From assembly GCF_901709675.1 (NCBI RefSeq), contig NC_051105.1, positions 7,679,104-7,743,103 on the forward strand: a stretch of 64,000 nt of DNA. Reading direction: 5' to 3'. The notes below the pieces were generated by a model. That model was not told where the DNA came from, made no database searches, and saw only the letters and a list, made by a program, of their open reading frames with translations. This document shows, piece after piece, positions 14,501-26,813 of this stretch. The DNA comes from Syngnathus acus. Taxonomy: Eukaryota; Chordata; Actinopteri; Syngnathiformes; Syngnathidae. Every line of letters starts with the position of its first letter. The stretch's first letter is position 1. A program made the translations under genes and the position numbers.

Positions 14501-16234
14501 TCACTTGTCGGCTTTCGTTTGCCGCCCCCAGCGCCGATCCTCAACATTATCATGGCATCATTTTCATATTATCACTGGATGTCTCCTTCCATTAAATATA
14601 TTTCAAAAAGCTGTCCTGCATACATTCTATGTGCATTTTTTAATATGCTCCACAATTCCAGATTTTAATTCATGCATGTTCATGTGTGAAGCAACTCAGG
14701 ACAGAAAACATTTTGTGCAAAAGTATTGGAACTTGTGACTGATGTCTGTTGCTAATGTGTAAATTGCTTAGACACCATTTCACACTGTTCTCACTCGTAC
14801 TGCAAACAACACAGTCATTCAGTCCTGCTGCTGAACAAGGACATTCATCCCTCTGTTTATTAAGTTACAGTCGATGTGCCGCCATTATGATTATGTTGCT
14901 GCAATTGCTCGATGAGTGAACTACTGCTTCTTTGCTTGCTTCGGCGACAGGCTGCCCGTTCTGTTCTCTTCGGCTGCTTGCAATCAAGCAGAAGCAGGGG
15001 GCAACGCCATTATGGCTAATTATGGGCAAATAATAAAGAGTTGTCTGTTGCTTTGATGCTGACTGGGAATGAAACGTGGCGTCTCTTCTGGATTGTGCGT
15101 TTGTGATGCATGAGTCAGTTTCTGGAGCAAGGCTGTGTGTGTGTTTGTGTTTGTGTGTGTTGGCCAGTACACTAAATTGATCATGACAGTAAGAGTCCTC
15201 ACTGCCATTTCGTGACATTACCCGCAGATTTCCCACAGATTTGAAATCCCTTTGGAATTTTGGATACATACGACAACAGGTGAAGTGTAATCATTAAAGT
15301 GGAAAATCCGATTATTGTGGGAAATTGGTTGCTGATTAATCGTGTCTTGCAGCAATTGAGGCAAAATGGAAAGGAGATCCTGCGTTGTTGGTTAACTTGC
15401 GTTTTTAATTAACCAACTCGAGCAAGAGCGTAAACAAGCAGCCGTGACACGCTAGGTCACTTTCTAACCGTAGCTCCTCCCCAAAATACAAAGATGTTTA
15501 TTTTCAAAATTCTTGAAGACCCCTAAAATTGTCTCCACAAAATGACGCTAATATAATCGTTAGAAACACAACAGTGATGAGTCCCATCTTATTCCAAAAA
15601 AAACAACACTGCTGCCTCTCTTCTTGTTTTCTCGCTCGTATTCAGATTTTCTAGAAGCTCATGTTCAATGTGCTTTTGTGAGAAAAGAATCACACATGCA
15701 ATTGTGTACTCATCTTAATTTAGTTGTTTTAAAGCTGAATATTGTGGTCAGGGTATCTCCTCTTGCTCTTCATTACTGATTTATGATTAACATTTCAGCC
15801 ACTCGTCAACACGCTGCCGGGAAACCTTGACTGTGACAATGTGACTGATTTTCTGGCTAACGTTGATGTAAAGCCCAGTCGTCGTCTTTCCAGCGCACGC
15901 TAGAGTGGCTCTAAAGAGGGGATGGAGGGGAGTGTACTGCGGCGTCACTCGAGACGGAAACGCCTGAGCCTGATGTGTGCTGACGCTGATGGTGCACACG
16001 GGTGACCTTTGGGCCGCAGAGTGCACTCAGACATCACCCTCTACATGACTTTCAAGTCCCAAACAGACGAGAAAACGTCTGTGAAACTTTGACAGCCGGC
16101 ATCTGCCAACACGCACTCACTTACTTGCTCATCAAATATGGAGAAAAAATAAATAAATCCACAAGAGTGATGTTCAACAGTGGAAAAAAAAAAGATTCAA
16201 AAATCTCACAGCATTGTTTTTGTCTCTGTTCCAG

Positions 16235-16979
16235 GAACTTCTACTACATCACCATGCTGCGTGACCCGGTGTCCCGTTACCTGAGCGAGTGGAAGCACGT
16301 CCAGCGCGGCGCCACCTGGAAGACGGCCTTGCATATGTGTGATGGGCGTTCGCCCACCCAAGACGAGCTGCCCACCTGCTACAACGGCGAGGACTGGTCG
16401 GGCGTCACCCTTTCCGACTTCATGCGCTGCCCCTCCAACCTGGCCAACAACCGGCAAGTGCGCATGTTGTCCGACCTGAGCCTGGTGGGCTGCTACAACC
16501 TGTCGTCCATGAACGAGAGCCAGCGCGACCACATCCTGCTGAGCAGCGCCATGAGCAACCTGAAGAACATGGCCTTCTACGGCCTGACCGAGTTCCAACG
16601 CAAGACGCAGTACCTGTTCGAGCGGACGTTCAGCCTGCGCTTCATCTCGGCCTTCACGCAGATCAACAGCACGCGCGCCGCCAACGTGGACCTGAGCGAG
16701 GCCGTGCGACGACGCATCGAGGAGCTCAACTTCCTGGACGTGCAGCTGTACGACTACGCCAAGGATCTGTTCCTTCAGCGTTTCCAGTTCACCCGGCAGA
16801 GGGAGCGCCGAGAGGTGCGCTTGAAGAGACGCGAGGAGCGCCGTTGGATACGCGAGCGGCAGCAAGCCGGGCCGTGGCCGTCCAAACGCAAAGCGCAAGC
16901 TCCGAAAAGCCTGGAGAAGGACCACAATGACTTTGCCAGCACCACTGAGGACTACACAAGCCAAGTGGCTCGCTGGTGA
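16235..16979 (+). CDS. hs6st3: Heparan-sulfate 6-O-sulfotransferase 3-like, terminal exon (partial gene)
   Basis: This exon encodes the C-terminal 247 residues of a Golgi type II membrane enzyme that transfers sulfate from PAPS to the 6-O position of glucosamine in heparan sulfate. The acceptor is at 16233-16234. The first base completes an upstream codon, and the reading opens NFYYITMLRDPVSRYLSEW, the hallmark RDPVSRYLSEW block that contributes to PAPS binding. Other family blocks follow: VQRGATWK, LANNRQVRML, GLTEFQRKTQ. Sequons NLS, NES and NST are visible. A basic, coiled-coil-like RQRERREVRLKRREERR stretch precedes the tail TEDYTSQVARW. The stop is at 16977-16979. The first exon (membrane anchor and 5'-PAPS loop) is outside the window. 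Adjacent mbnl2 and rap2a favour HS6ST3 over HS6ST1/2; a teleost a/b duplicate cannot be told apart. The exon is strikingly GC-rich at third positions compared with its AT-rich flanks. Confidence 0.92.
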
Positions 16980-17245
16980 TGCCATTCATTTAAATCACTG
17001 TCATTATACACTACTCACAAAAAAATTGGGATATTTGGTTGGGTGAAGTTTTAGAATGAATCGAAAATGCACTTTTAAAGTTCGACGTCGGTCTACGTTC
17101 ACCTCTAAAGGTTTCAGTACATTTTAGGGTTAATCTAAAATGTCACCCCAACATCCCAAAGCATTTGTGAGTCGTGTATATTGTCATCATATCATCATTA
17201 ATGTGTCGCTCAGCTTTTCAGTGTGCACTCGTCTTTCTTTCGAAC

Positions 17246-17543
17246 AATGGTTCTCAAACTGGGGTCTGGAGTTAGGGGGTCCACAAATAACTTGCCCTAA
17301 ATTATTCTCAGTTATAAAAAGTGCATATTTACTATACAAATGAGAACGAACTGATGTGACAGTAAAACAAACTAACAAGCCAATGTTGAGCCACTAAATC
17401 TCTACATTAATAAAGTCACATTTATTTGAACAAAAGGAATATTATGATCCAATTTTTTATTATTTGATCGCCATGAGGATCACGATGGTGTTCAATTGCC
17501 CCCATGTAAGAAGTCCCGAACCAAAATTATTTGAGAACCCCCA
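17246..17543. mobile_element. MITE-like element with 'ggttctcaaa' ends
   Basis: The left end reads tggttctcaaactggggtc and the right end reads ttatttgagaaccccca, an imperfect inverted pair about 300 bp apart. This matches the general look of hAT-type MITEs common in fish. I could not define a clean target-site duplication. Confidence 0.5.
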
Positions 17544-17974
17544 CTTTACAAATATGGACACTGCCTCCAGGTGCCCTTTTTGGTGTCTTAAAACTCTTCA
17601 AATGCTGTGTTTTTAATCATGTCATCGCTGCCTTGGTTCTTTTTCAAATGCAGCTCTTGCCAGAAAAAAAAAAACAATCAGAAGCTGCTTTATTAAAAAA
17701 TTACATTAAAAAAAAAAAGATGAATGTCATCAAAATCACATACACATTTTTTAAAAAGTAGTCGTAGACGGTTGCATGCCACATTCACACTCGCACAAGT
17801 AGTCTGTGAAGAAGAATGAGCTTTTGTTGTTATTATTTGAGCTCAATGAAAAGCTTTCCCTTGAGGGCCACTTTTGGTGCATGAGGACTGATTATATTTT
17901 TGAGTTGCAATGTTCTCTCTTATTTTCACAAGTGCAATAGCTTGCTCAACAAAACTCTCAATGTTGTTGGCATA

Positions 17975-18896
17975 CAGTGGAACCTTTTAAGTTGAAAACA
18001 TTCCAATAGCCTTTAAAGTTGCTCTGATTTAAAAAAAAAAAAATTTTTTAAAAAAAATCTAAGTTTGCAGTGTTAAAATTGCGGGCAACCCCATTAATCA
18101 ATAGTGATTCCATAAATAATGAAGAATTTCGAGTGAAATATAATGACATTTTACAAAAATTAAGAATTTAAGTTTTTTCACTTTTTTTCTTCATTTAAGT
18201 GTCCATTGTGCTTATTTATTTGTATAGCCCTAAATCACAAGCAGCTCCCTCGTGGGTGCACTTTAGTCCAAACGTACAAATAGGCTACACATGGAAACGG
18301 TGACTCCTCATTTGCCTAAGCCGCAGCAGTATTAAACGTTCATTTCATAGGATACTGAATATGCTTTTGAGTATTTGTCTACATGTGTTGCTCCACCGTT
18401 TTGTGTTCAAATTTCCGTTGCTTGAAGACACTGATGCTATTCGTTAGCTCGTCTGTGAGATTTTGCATGCATTGTGTATTAGCATTAAGCCAAACATACA
18501 TGACTAAGGCAAAGCGATTACTTTTAAATACACAATGTGCAGTTTTCTGGTTTTTGTTTTGTTTGACAGTGGGTGTGGCAATAAATAGCTTGAAGATTTT
18601 TGTTGTTGTTGTTCACCCGCTGCCAAACTGCTGCTAGTTAGAAAGTGAGTTGACGTATTAAGCCATATTGTACAAAGTCGCAATAAGCTCCATTTCCTGC
18701 GCCATGGTCGTGATTTGTCATCCCGCTTTTTCATCTTTGCCATCAGTGGTAATCTTTTGTATAAACAGAAAAAAAAGCCAAAGATTGACGAACCACCTTT
18801 ACCCAGTTGACTCTTTAGCTAAGCTAAAATCGTTTCATTTTTGCACTTTTTGTCTGGAGTCAAATTCCAACGCGTTCCACTTTGGAGGTTCCACTG
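17975..18896. mobile_element. TA-flanked MITE with CAGTGGAACCT ends
   Basis: The inverted ends CAGTGGAACCT (17975-17985) and AGGTTCCACTG (18886-18896) are flanked by TA on each side (17973-17974, 18897-18898). Beyond the first 11 bases the two ends remain alignable with mismatches for about 35 bp. The TA target suggests the pogo/Tigger group by inference. No transposase remains. Confidence 0.6.
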
Positions 18897-19647
18897 TATT
18901 TAAGATGAGACATGGAATAAAAGTGAATAAGTTGTTGCTTAAGAAACATATATGAAATGGTCCTGCATCCTAGGAAGTATACAAATGTCAAGTTTTGCCG
19001 TTATCGACACATGAACACACATGAAGATGAAACGGGAGTTTGTGTTTAATCTTGTGTGCTTTTATGCTTATCTTGTATCCCCTGAAAGGCCCGCCAACAC
19101 ACACACACAAATGCTATCACATCCTTATCAGCATAACCACATTGTCTCTTTTTTTAAAAAAATGTTATTACCATTCTGAAATACCTAAATGCCTTGTGTT
19201 GCCCATCCATAAGATCATTTCCATTCATTCATTCACAACAGCAGTCAATTTCATAGTTGATGCATCAGCCTGGTCCAAAACAGACTCATTCTGACGACGA
19301 CCTTCCACTTTAGAGATGCCATCTTTAAAAATCACATTCATGAATATTTCATTTCCTAGTCGATGGTGTTGGTTTTGCGGTTGAAATAAAGCTTTGGCTG
19401 CTGTGGAACAAGCAGCAGGAGTGAGAGGACAACAGATGGGAGCACAGTTATGTGCTATAGTCAGTACACTGGACCACTTGCCGTACGCTACATGGACTGC
19501 TTACGTAAGGAGACCCTAATGAGATTCTCAAACTGATGTTATTATTTTGGATGGAGTTGCAATGGGGCAATAATGGTGTGATGGTTAGTTATTACATTAT
19601 GTCAAAGCCTATAAGTGTGTGTGACACATGTCAATTACATGAACAGT

Positions 19648-20105
19648 GCATAAAAAAAAAGAAAGTCTGCACACCCCATTGTTCAAATGCCAGGTTTTTG
19701 TATTGTAAAATACGCAGAGCAAGATGAGTCAATTCAAAACTTAATGTGCTCTATGACTTGTACAACTCAATCAAAAATAATAGTAAAAATACAACTAGAC
19801 TGAGATGTGGTTGCAAAAGTGTGCACACCATTATTAATGGGAATGATGCTTTTTTCAGAATTAACCAAATACATGAATTCATATCAAATTTAGAGCGACT
19901 GATTAACCCCAAATAAAGTTCAAATGTTCTATTAGGCGTGTCTTCACTGTGTTCCATGCTATTGTATATATGTTTTTGTACCCTTCTCATGACTGATACC
20001 TTTGAACAATGAAATCCCTCTGATGCTGAGGAAGCTTTCTGCAGAGCATGATGTGTGCTGTAAAGTGTGGCTGCCAAAATGTCAGGAAACATCTACTAGA
20101 ACATC
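19648..20105. repeat. Degraded interspersed repeat (DNA-transposon-like)
   Basis: This segment shares ordered words with 10414-10500 ('aagtctgcacacccc', 'ttgttcaaatg', 'agatgagtcaattcaaaac') and continues with 'tgtacaactcaat' and 'gtgtgcacacca'. It corresponds, from memory, to a very common fish repeat family. A 113-codon minus-strand ORF inside it has no recognisable domain and is not called as a gene. Confidence 0.55.
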
Positions 20106-21529
20106 TGAACTTTATTGGGAGTTAATTAGAAGTGCTTGAAATGGTGTCTGTGTGCGGATCCAATCTTTGATTGGTTTGTTCGGAACACAGCCAGGTATGA
20201 GTTTGTGCACGTTTGTGCAACCACAGGATCACAGTTGTTTTTTATTTACCTACTGGAAAATAAAATTATTTCATGTCAATTGTGTTGTGCAGGTTATGGG
20301 TTACATTAAGGTTGGAGTATGTACGTATGAATGTATGTATGTACAGTTGTACACTATGCGTGTATGGCCTTTTGAATTTATTTCAAACGTTGCTCAAGAA
20401 CGGCTTGGCTGCCTCATGGAAAATGTCTCGCCAACAGGACATCGGGTTGGGAGGGAAATAAAGAGGGTACGTTTTCTTGTGTAACAATTTCTGTACATGT
20501 TCAAGTGTCTCGTGATGAAATGAATTGCCTTTTTGGGGCGTGTGACATTTAATCTGCCATTTTTCTTGTCAGACCTGGAAAAATAAAAACTTAGCAGTAG
20601 AAATAAATGCATTGAATGACAATGCGGATGTACTGTTTGAATAAGATACACACTAGCATCTTCTTACATTGTCACCAGTCAGCCACTAGCGGCCACGCAT
20701 AGCCAACATCAAGCACATGATGTGGTATGATTTGGATAATCAGCTTTTGTCTTGCTTTCCCATCAAGAGATCACTGAGGTGGAACGTTTTATGTGGGCTT
20801 TATTTGAACATAGTTTTTATGCCATTACAAGTGAAAACGTCCCTTCAGGTTGCACTGCACAGGCGGTTAAGAGTTTTTCAGTCGGCTGTGGCACAGATGG
20901 TATGATTGTATTATCCCCAATGTTTTGACCGTAGGAAGCGTTTAATGACTTGGAGAAAGAAAGAAAGAAAACCTCATGGACTGCTTTTCTCTAAGACATT
21001 ATTTTTAATTTCTGAGCTCTTCTAGTCAGCAGAAAAAGCAAGTGCCTGATTCCATATGGTGCTCATTCTCCAAGGAACATTGATCTGTTCATATCACAAC
21101 AAAGGGGAAAAAATGATTTATGAAATCATCATAAGGGTGAATGAATCTGCAGTCTCGTTCACAAATTTAAATGGCCTGGATCATGGCGAGAAAACAAAGC
21201 AAAATAAAATAGATGCGTCATGAAATTACAAATCTATTATAGGTACTAAACAGGCAGAAAGAAACTAAATTAACAAAAGGGTTACAATTATACTCTTCCA
21301 CAATAAATCGTGAACTTCAATTGATTCTTGTACAAGTAACTGCTGCGAGAATCCAAGAATAATACAAAAGTAAGACTACACTGATACTTAGTGGTCATTC
21401 TGGGAAATTGCAGCCTTCCTCCCTATCACGGTATAAATCTCCATCAAATACTAGGAACAGACAACAGCTTGAAGCAAGACCAGTGAAATTCAAAACATCT
21501 ATTAAAATTAGACTTTTTATTTACTGGCT

Positions 21530-21700
21530 ATGGCCTTTCTATCTGCCATTTTCCCCAGGATTTCAGGGGTTTCTCAATCTAAACTGTTTGTACATCTTTA
21601 TGTGCCCTTCAAGTGACTGGCAACCAGTCGTGAGCTTAGTTCTAACCAAGGCTCACTCAGGATCTTAATGAGGACAAGCACTCCAGAAAAAGGATAGAGG
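21530..21700. repeat. Remnant of common teleost interspersed repeat
   Basis: Words such as 'tgactggcaaccagtcgtg' and 'gacaagcactccagaaaaa' followed by 'ggatagaggg' are diverged versions of the common fish repeat found also at 41.3, 58.1 and 59.8 kb. Confidence 0.5.
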
Positions 21701-22721
21701 GACGTTTTTACTTTATAATCCTGCCATACAGTGAGACTTGTCAGAAATCTGACACGGGAAGAGGTGTCACAAGAGGCTTGTCCTTGACACGGCTGTCAAA
21801 AAGTGTCTTTTCAGGAAAATGGATGACAGTTACACGCATCAAGCCACATAAGCATGTCAAGTAAAGCAAGTAAGCATGAATCTTTAAAGGGATATTTTAG
21901 GGGGGCATTAATGGCCTGTACACTAATAGTTGGGTCCCTGGAGTGCCTGCCCACTCATTAAGTGTGAAATTAAAACAACCATGTAAATATTTTATGGGCC
22001 CATTTTGAAAACTGTAAGCTAGCTGCTTGTAATGACTTCAAGGCTATCTTTCAAGTGTGCTAATGAGCACATGCCCGATTATCAAACATGGTCATTCATA
22101 CAGTTGTTGCATCCAATTATGAATGCGTGTTGTTGTGTTAGTCACAGAAGCATCAACAAACTCTCATCGCTAGCAGCCACTAAGGTAGAATTACCGCTGT
22201 GAACAAACCAACGTTAGCAAACATTTAACCTGTTGAACAGAAATGTTGCTAATTCTGTGCTACTTTTGAATCATCCCATCTGCCTGAGGTCCATTTGCTC
22301 TGTTTCTGTTTGCTAGTAGACATTGCACAACAGCTTAAAACAAACTGTTTTCAACATGATAAGAATAGGGTGTGTGAAGTTTGGTGTGATACTTGATCCT
22401 TGGAGCATATTGCTGAAAGCATGCGAGAGATTAAAGAAACTTGGGTAGTGTTTTAAATTGTGCAAAAGTAATTGCATTGTATCCTTTAATAAAATTTAAA
22501 GACATGCAAGTGTCATATTCCAAGAGTAAAGTCTAAAAATAATTTGCTATGTGGGCGGTAAAACAACAGGCGCAGCAATATAATGCATTGTTTTTGTTTC
22601 TCTTTTGGTCGTATGACACATTCATTCACTCTGGGACTTTTTTTCCTCACAGGGAGCAATGTGCTGACCTCGGCATGTGACACTGAATGCATGCTTCATT
22701 TCCTGTTCGCTGACAGATCAT

Positions 22722-22760
22722 ATACGTATGTATGTATGTATGTATGTATGGATGGATGGA
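22722..22760 (+). repeat. (TATG)n / (GATG)n microsatellite
   Basis: Tandem tatg units run into ggat units here. A shorter interrupted GTAT tract lies at 20318-20346. Confidence 0.85.
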
Positions 22761-23859
22761 TAAAAAACACACACATTAGTGAAGAATGTAATATTATTAT
22801 GGTATTAGGTGTTTGTATAGATTTGTTTTAATTTTGCATTTATTATTCATGTCTTTGTAATGGCCTTTTAATGTTTTATATATTTTAGAATATTTGGGTA
22901 TTTCATTTCTTAGTTATTCCATTATATATTACTTGTAATTACTTATTAATTAGTCAGTTGTAATTGACAATATTTACGATATTTCTTTTTCTTTATCTTA
23001 GCATTAATACAAATTTGAGACTGTAGGCAGGCGGCCCCCCTCCCTCAAAAAAAAAAAAAAGATAAACAGCAACTGAATGGTAATGTCACACATTCTACTT
23101 CATCTAGTGTTGCATAGAGTGGGGGGGACACCATGTCACATTTGAATTTGTATTCATAAAGGTGCACCCTGTTGTTAAACATATCAGCAAAATCCTTCCT
23201 CGCCCGTGGTGTTAGCATCTGTCTGGTTTGACCTTGACAAGGTTCGTTAAACTAAGACACCGCGTGCATTGTCCTCACACATTATCCGCTCATCATATCT
23301 GCAATGCATAAATATGATCATGGTGTGCAGGTTTTACTGTGCAAAACAGAGATTTTAATGTTGTTATTGAGTACTTAACAACGCATTCTGTTAGGAAGTG
23401 CGCACGTGGCAAAAGTCAGCAACTGAAATAAATATTAAAATAAAAGAGTCACGACGGTTTAAATGCTAAGAATAATACAAAATAAAACAAATCTCACACG
23501 GATTTATTACTGTTCCCTTGGTAACAAGAAAACCCTTTGCCCTTCTAGCCTCCTGGCTTTCGTGTGGATCGAACCACTCTGCAGTTTCAGAGGGGTGTCA
23601 ATGCGTAAGCACTGTAGAACGTATCCAACATTTCATGACATACGCTCAATACGGTATATATTGTCAATTCAAGTCTATGTTTGTCCGCTTTGGTTTATGT
23701 TAAACGATCTAAAGTGAAAATGTCACGTTTTTATAAGTTACGCGAGTCTTCCATACACCCCTTCGTGACATCACATGGACGATTGTACAGTAAGCTGTCA
23801 AAAGCTTGTTGCTCAAAGCTGTGTAATGTCACAAAGTAATGGCTGTTGGTAAATGAGGT

Positions 23860-24046
23860 CCCCGTAGTTGGTGAGATACTTCAGCTACCGTTTCGTTCGA
23901 CATCAAGCGGTTGTCGAGCGCTCGTTTTGGCCACACGGTTGGGGTTTGACTCGCCGCGTCTGAGCTGTGGTGCGTTGCCGCATGCCCCCCTCCCCTTATC
24001 CTGCTCCGACCAACCTCGCGGGCAGCGGTTCATCCGCGGCGATGAG
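23860..24046 (+). promoter_or_regulatory. mbnl2: Probable mbnl2 promoter and non-coding first exon
   Basis: A locally CpG- and GC-rich block (for example cgttttggccacacggttgg, ctcgcgggcagcgg, atccgcggcg) stands out from its AT-rich surroundings. It ends in a good splice donor, GATGAG|GTAAGC, at 24046/24047, about 2.4 kb before the acceptor at 26461-26462 that feeds the ATG exon. This is the arrangement expected for a non-coding first exon. The transcription start is not determinable from sequence alone. Confidence 0.5.
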
Positions 24047-26462
24047 GTAAGCAACTTCTCGCCCCTGGGCAACCCGAGTTAGCATCATGCTAACTGCTAA
24101 TACGTCGTCATTACATACGCTGGGGGCCCAGCCCCAGCGGTGCTAATGCTAAATACGTCAGAATGACAATTATATTGTCATCTGGAAGAATAACACCCAC
24201 ACTCAACGTTATAGTGCTGAAGTATATAAAATAGGCCAGTGACTCCATGAAAGTGTCACTTTGACGTTAGAATCGTGACGATGCGTCGTCCGAGTGACAT
24301 GTCGTCGAATGTCAACAGTTAATCGTGAAATGGAAAGAATTCAATCAGTGCACCGTGAACGTGTATTTTGAACTTGATGCGATCCGTTGCAAAGCAGGGG
24401 GTTGTTTTCCACATTGCTTAAACAGTGTCCAGGTTGAGAGCTGTACATTAACCGGCCAGGCTTAGCAAATACTTTCTGTTCAGCATTTCATCAAAGGAAA
24501 CGCCTCATGTGGTCATATTTAGTGGAAACAAACTCTTGGTGTATTCTGTGAGGAAGCAAACTCTTGCTGTGTTCTGCTAACAATTACATGTATTAAATGT
24601 ACTTTTTTAGCCATGGCTAAAAATAACATTAATGCATTGGATTTTGATGATTTCCAGTGGCAGTGACATTCCCATCACCAGTTGAAAAGGAAAGTTTTTA
24701 TTCCAATAGCAGCAGTGTTTTGCAGACAGCTTTCCCACTGTATCCCTTTCTTGTTTCCAATTGGTCCATTGCAGACTGGGAGGGTCTTCCCGGCAGGAAG
24801 AGGGGGAGGCTGGGAATGTTGGACTCAGTCGCTCCAGTTTTCCTGTGGTCGTGGAGGAAATGTTTTGCCCACCGAGTTGTTTTTTCTTTTACAAATGTTG
24901 ATAATCATTTTAAATCCGTGCCTCAGTGCCTCTGAAGTTGTGGACGGGTGTGCTGCATATATGCGAGGGCAGTCGGGTAGGTAAAGTTGGTTGGCCTGGC
25001 TCGTTTCCTGACTTGTGCCCCTAAAGGAATGTTCTCTTGTGTGCTCTGGGATTTCACGATGGCTTGCGACTGTTAGCTCCCGGTCAACCAATGCGACCGA
25101 AAACCTGCACGTTTGTCGAGCCTAATTTCTCAGCCTGCATATTTTAGCTAATTCAACCCCCCCAAACCTCAACGTCCTGTGTGTCACACAGCTAAGTGTA
25201 CAGCAGTGTGTATCCTGTTAAGTGTTGACTAAGCCTGAATGTGTGTGTAAAGTATTATCTACTTTATGTTCCTTATGAATGGAGGTCGACCTTAGCTAAG
25301 CAAGGTGTTGGGTGTCATAATAAATGTGACGCATCTTCCACATGACTTCATTTTCTCTAAGGCACATGCCCAATTTAGATGCAGTATCTGTATCTGATTT
25401 TTCTAAGTTATTTTTTTACGATTTCCAAGCACATTTCTAGTGACACGTAGCGAAACCCATGAAGAACACACATTCACAGACAGCTAAATTGCACATAGTC
25501 AAAACTGGGCAGTCACAGCACGGAAATAAAGAGTTAAACATTCCGGAGTGTTAAGTTGGTCCTTTACAGCAGAGGATTAGAGCCAGTGAAGAAGGGGAAA
25601 AAAAGTTGAGAGTGAGAATTCCCACTTTAAAGTCAGAATTGTGACATTAAAGTCAGAAACCTCTAACCTTAAAGTCAGAAAAGTCTGTATTCAAAGACAA
25701 GGGAAATGGGTGGTTGCGCCGTTGTGAGAGCAAACGCAGCTCACTTGCTTTCCAGCCAATGGCTCAAATACTTCAGTTCTGGAATGACGCTGGGTCATAA
25801 AATAAGAATACAACAGAACACGTAAAATATTGGCAATAATATAAAGCTCACTATTTCTCCATTTGCCTTGTTTCAGTGGATCAGAGGCGTCGTGATCACA
25901 GCTTACACTTTACATCACAAATGTCTGCTACTGCTAAGTTTCTCTGTGAATCATCCATCTGTGTTGCTCTAAAGGAAACATGATCTTTGAGAAAAGTTGT
26001 AAAGTGACTGATTCAATTTTGTGAGTGTCTTTCTCTTTGGTAACACATTGAGCAATTTTTGATCAGGGATCATGACCCACTTCTTTATCTGGGTCATGTT
26101 CTCTCCGTGGACTTTTTTCAAAAAGTGTTTCTGTGACGACAGTTGCTGCTGCGGCAACAAGCGTGAAATCATATTCTTGACTTTATTACAAAGAAACTTG
26201 TCTTATGACACAATACTTGCTTAGTTCATTCATTCAGTCAGGACACGAAACCACTGCAAAGAAACATCGCATTTTGAATGTGCGTAGAGTATTTGAGCCA
26301 TTTGCAGGTTACCTCAGTATTGCAAGGTTTCAAAAGTATTCAGGCACTTGCTCTATTGGCCATGTAAGGTTGCCTTTTTACTTCACAAGTATATTTTTTC
26401 AGTGTGGCTTTGCCAAACTGGGACCAACATGCAAGTAATATTTGTGTTTTTATCTCTTTCAG
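24047..26462 (+). other. mbnl2: mbnl2 first intron (inferred)
   Basis: No coding potential is recognised. The stretch lies between the putative non-coding exon donor and the tttatctctttcag acceptor. It contains a short run of three 'ttaaagtcagaa' units spaced about 20 bp apart (25625-25682). Confidence 0.5.
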
Positions 26463-26813
26463 CTCACCAATATAGGTGCCTTTAAGAAGATATCCACAGC
26501 TTGAAGTAGGAGGAAAGTCCGTTCTTTTTCTTTGGGGCCAGAAACAACATCCAAGGGCCGCTTCTTTGCACATCGTCAAAGAAGGATAAGGGTATAAAGA
26601 AGCACCTGGTCTCGCTTAGTTTCCAAAGCAAAGCCAGTGAGCGGTGGTGTACGATGGATGGGTGATCTCCGAGCTCAGCGAACCTCCTTCGGATCTTTCT
26701 AGCTCCAGCTCATGGAGGACTCATGTTTTAGGAGAGGAGTGTGATCGGCCTTCAGCTTTCTGCACCGTGATTGTCTTATAATAAAAACAGTTTATGATCA
26801 AAAACCTTTGGAC
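26463..26813 (+). promoter_or_regulatory. mbnl2: mbnl2 5' leader with upstream ORFs
   Basis: The leader begins after the acceptor at 26461-26462 and runs to the ATG at 26814. It contains a four-codon uORF (26654-26665), a second short uORF (26712-26744) and a third uATG at 26794. The third uORF runs out of frame through the main start and ends at 26844. Such a layout usually lowers initiation at the main ATG. The main ATG has G at -3 and G at +4, a strong context. Confidence 0.6.

Larger units (their letters stand above)
1..16234 (+). other. hs6st3: Intron of hs6st3-like gene (5' exon outside window)
   Basis: This stretch holds no convincing coding exon on either strand. It ends in a pyrimidine-rich acceptor (ttttgtctctgttccag) feeding the terminal exon at 16235, so it is read as the 3' part of the single long intron known for HS6ST3-type genes. 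It contains a MITE (4822-5679), repeat fragments near 8285-8335, 10414-10500 and 11509-11580, and homopolymer runs. Islands of more balanced base composition, for example 12040-12300 and 14150-14440, could be conserved non-coding elements, but this cannot be tested here. Small distal exons or unrelated nested non-coding genes cannot be excluded. Confidence 0.7.
16980..23850 (+). other. hs6st3 3' UTR and intergenic region before mbnl2
   Basis: I see no coding exon here. The proximal part is presumably 3' UTR; AATAAA motifs occur at 17409 and 19385, but the real cleavage site cannot be chosen. The region holds repeats: a diverged dispersed repeat at 17007-17160, a MITE-like insert at 17246-17543, a TA-flanked MITE at 17975-18896, an old transposon fragment at 19648-20105, a repeat remnant at 21530-21700 and GTAT-type microsatellites at 20318-20346 and 22722-22760. 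The remainder is AT-rich sequence without recognisable signal. Confidence 0.6.

Noticed and set aside
16206-16985. 259-codon open frame on the minus strand opposite the hs6st3 exon
   Set aside because: It mirrors the GC-rich third positions of a well-identified coding exon and has a low-complexity Val/Ala/Leu composition with no domain.
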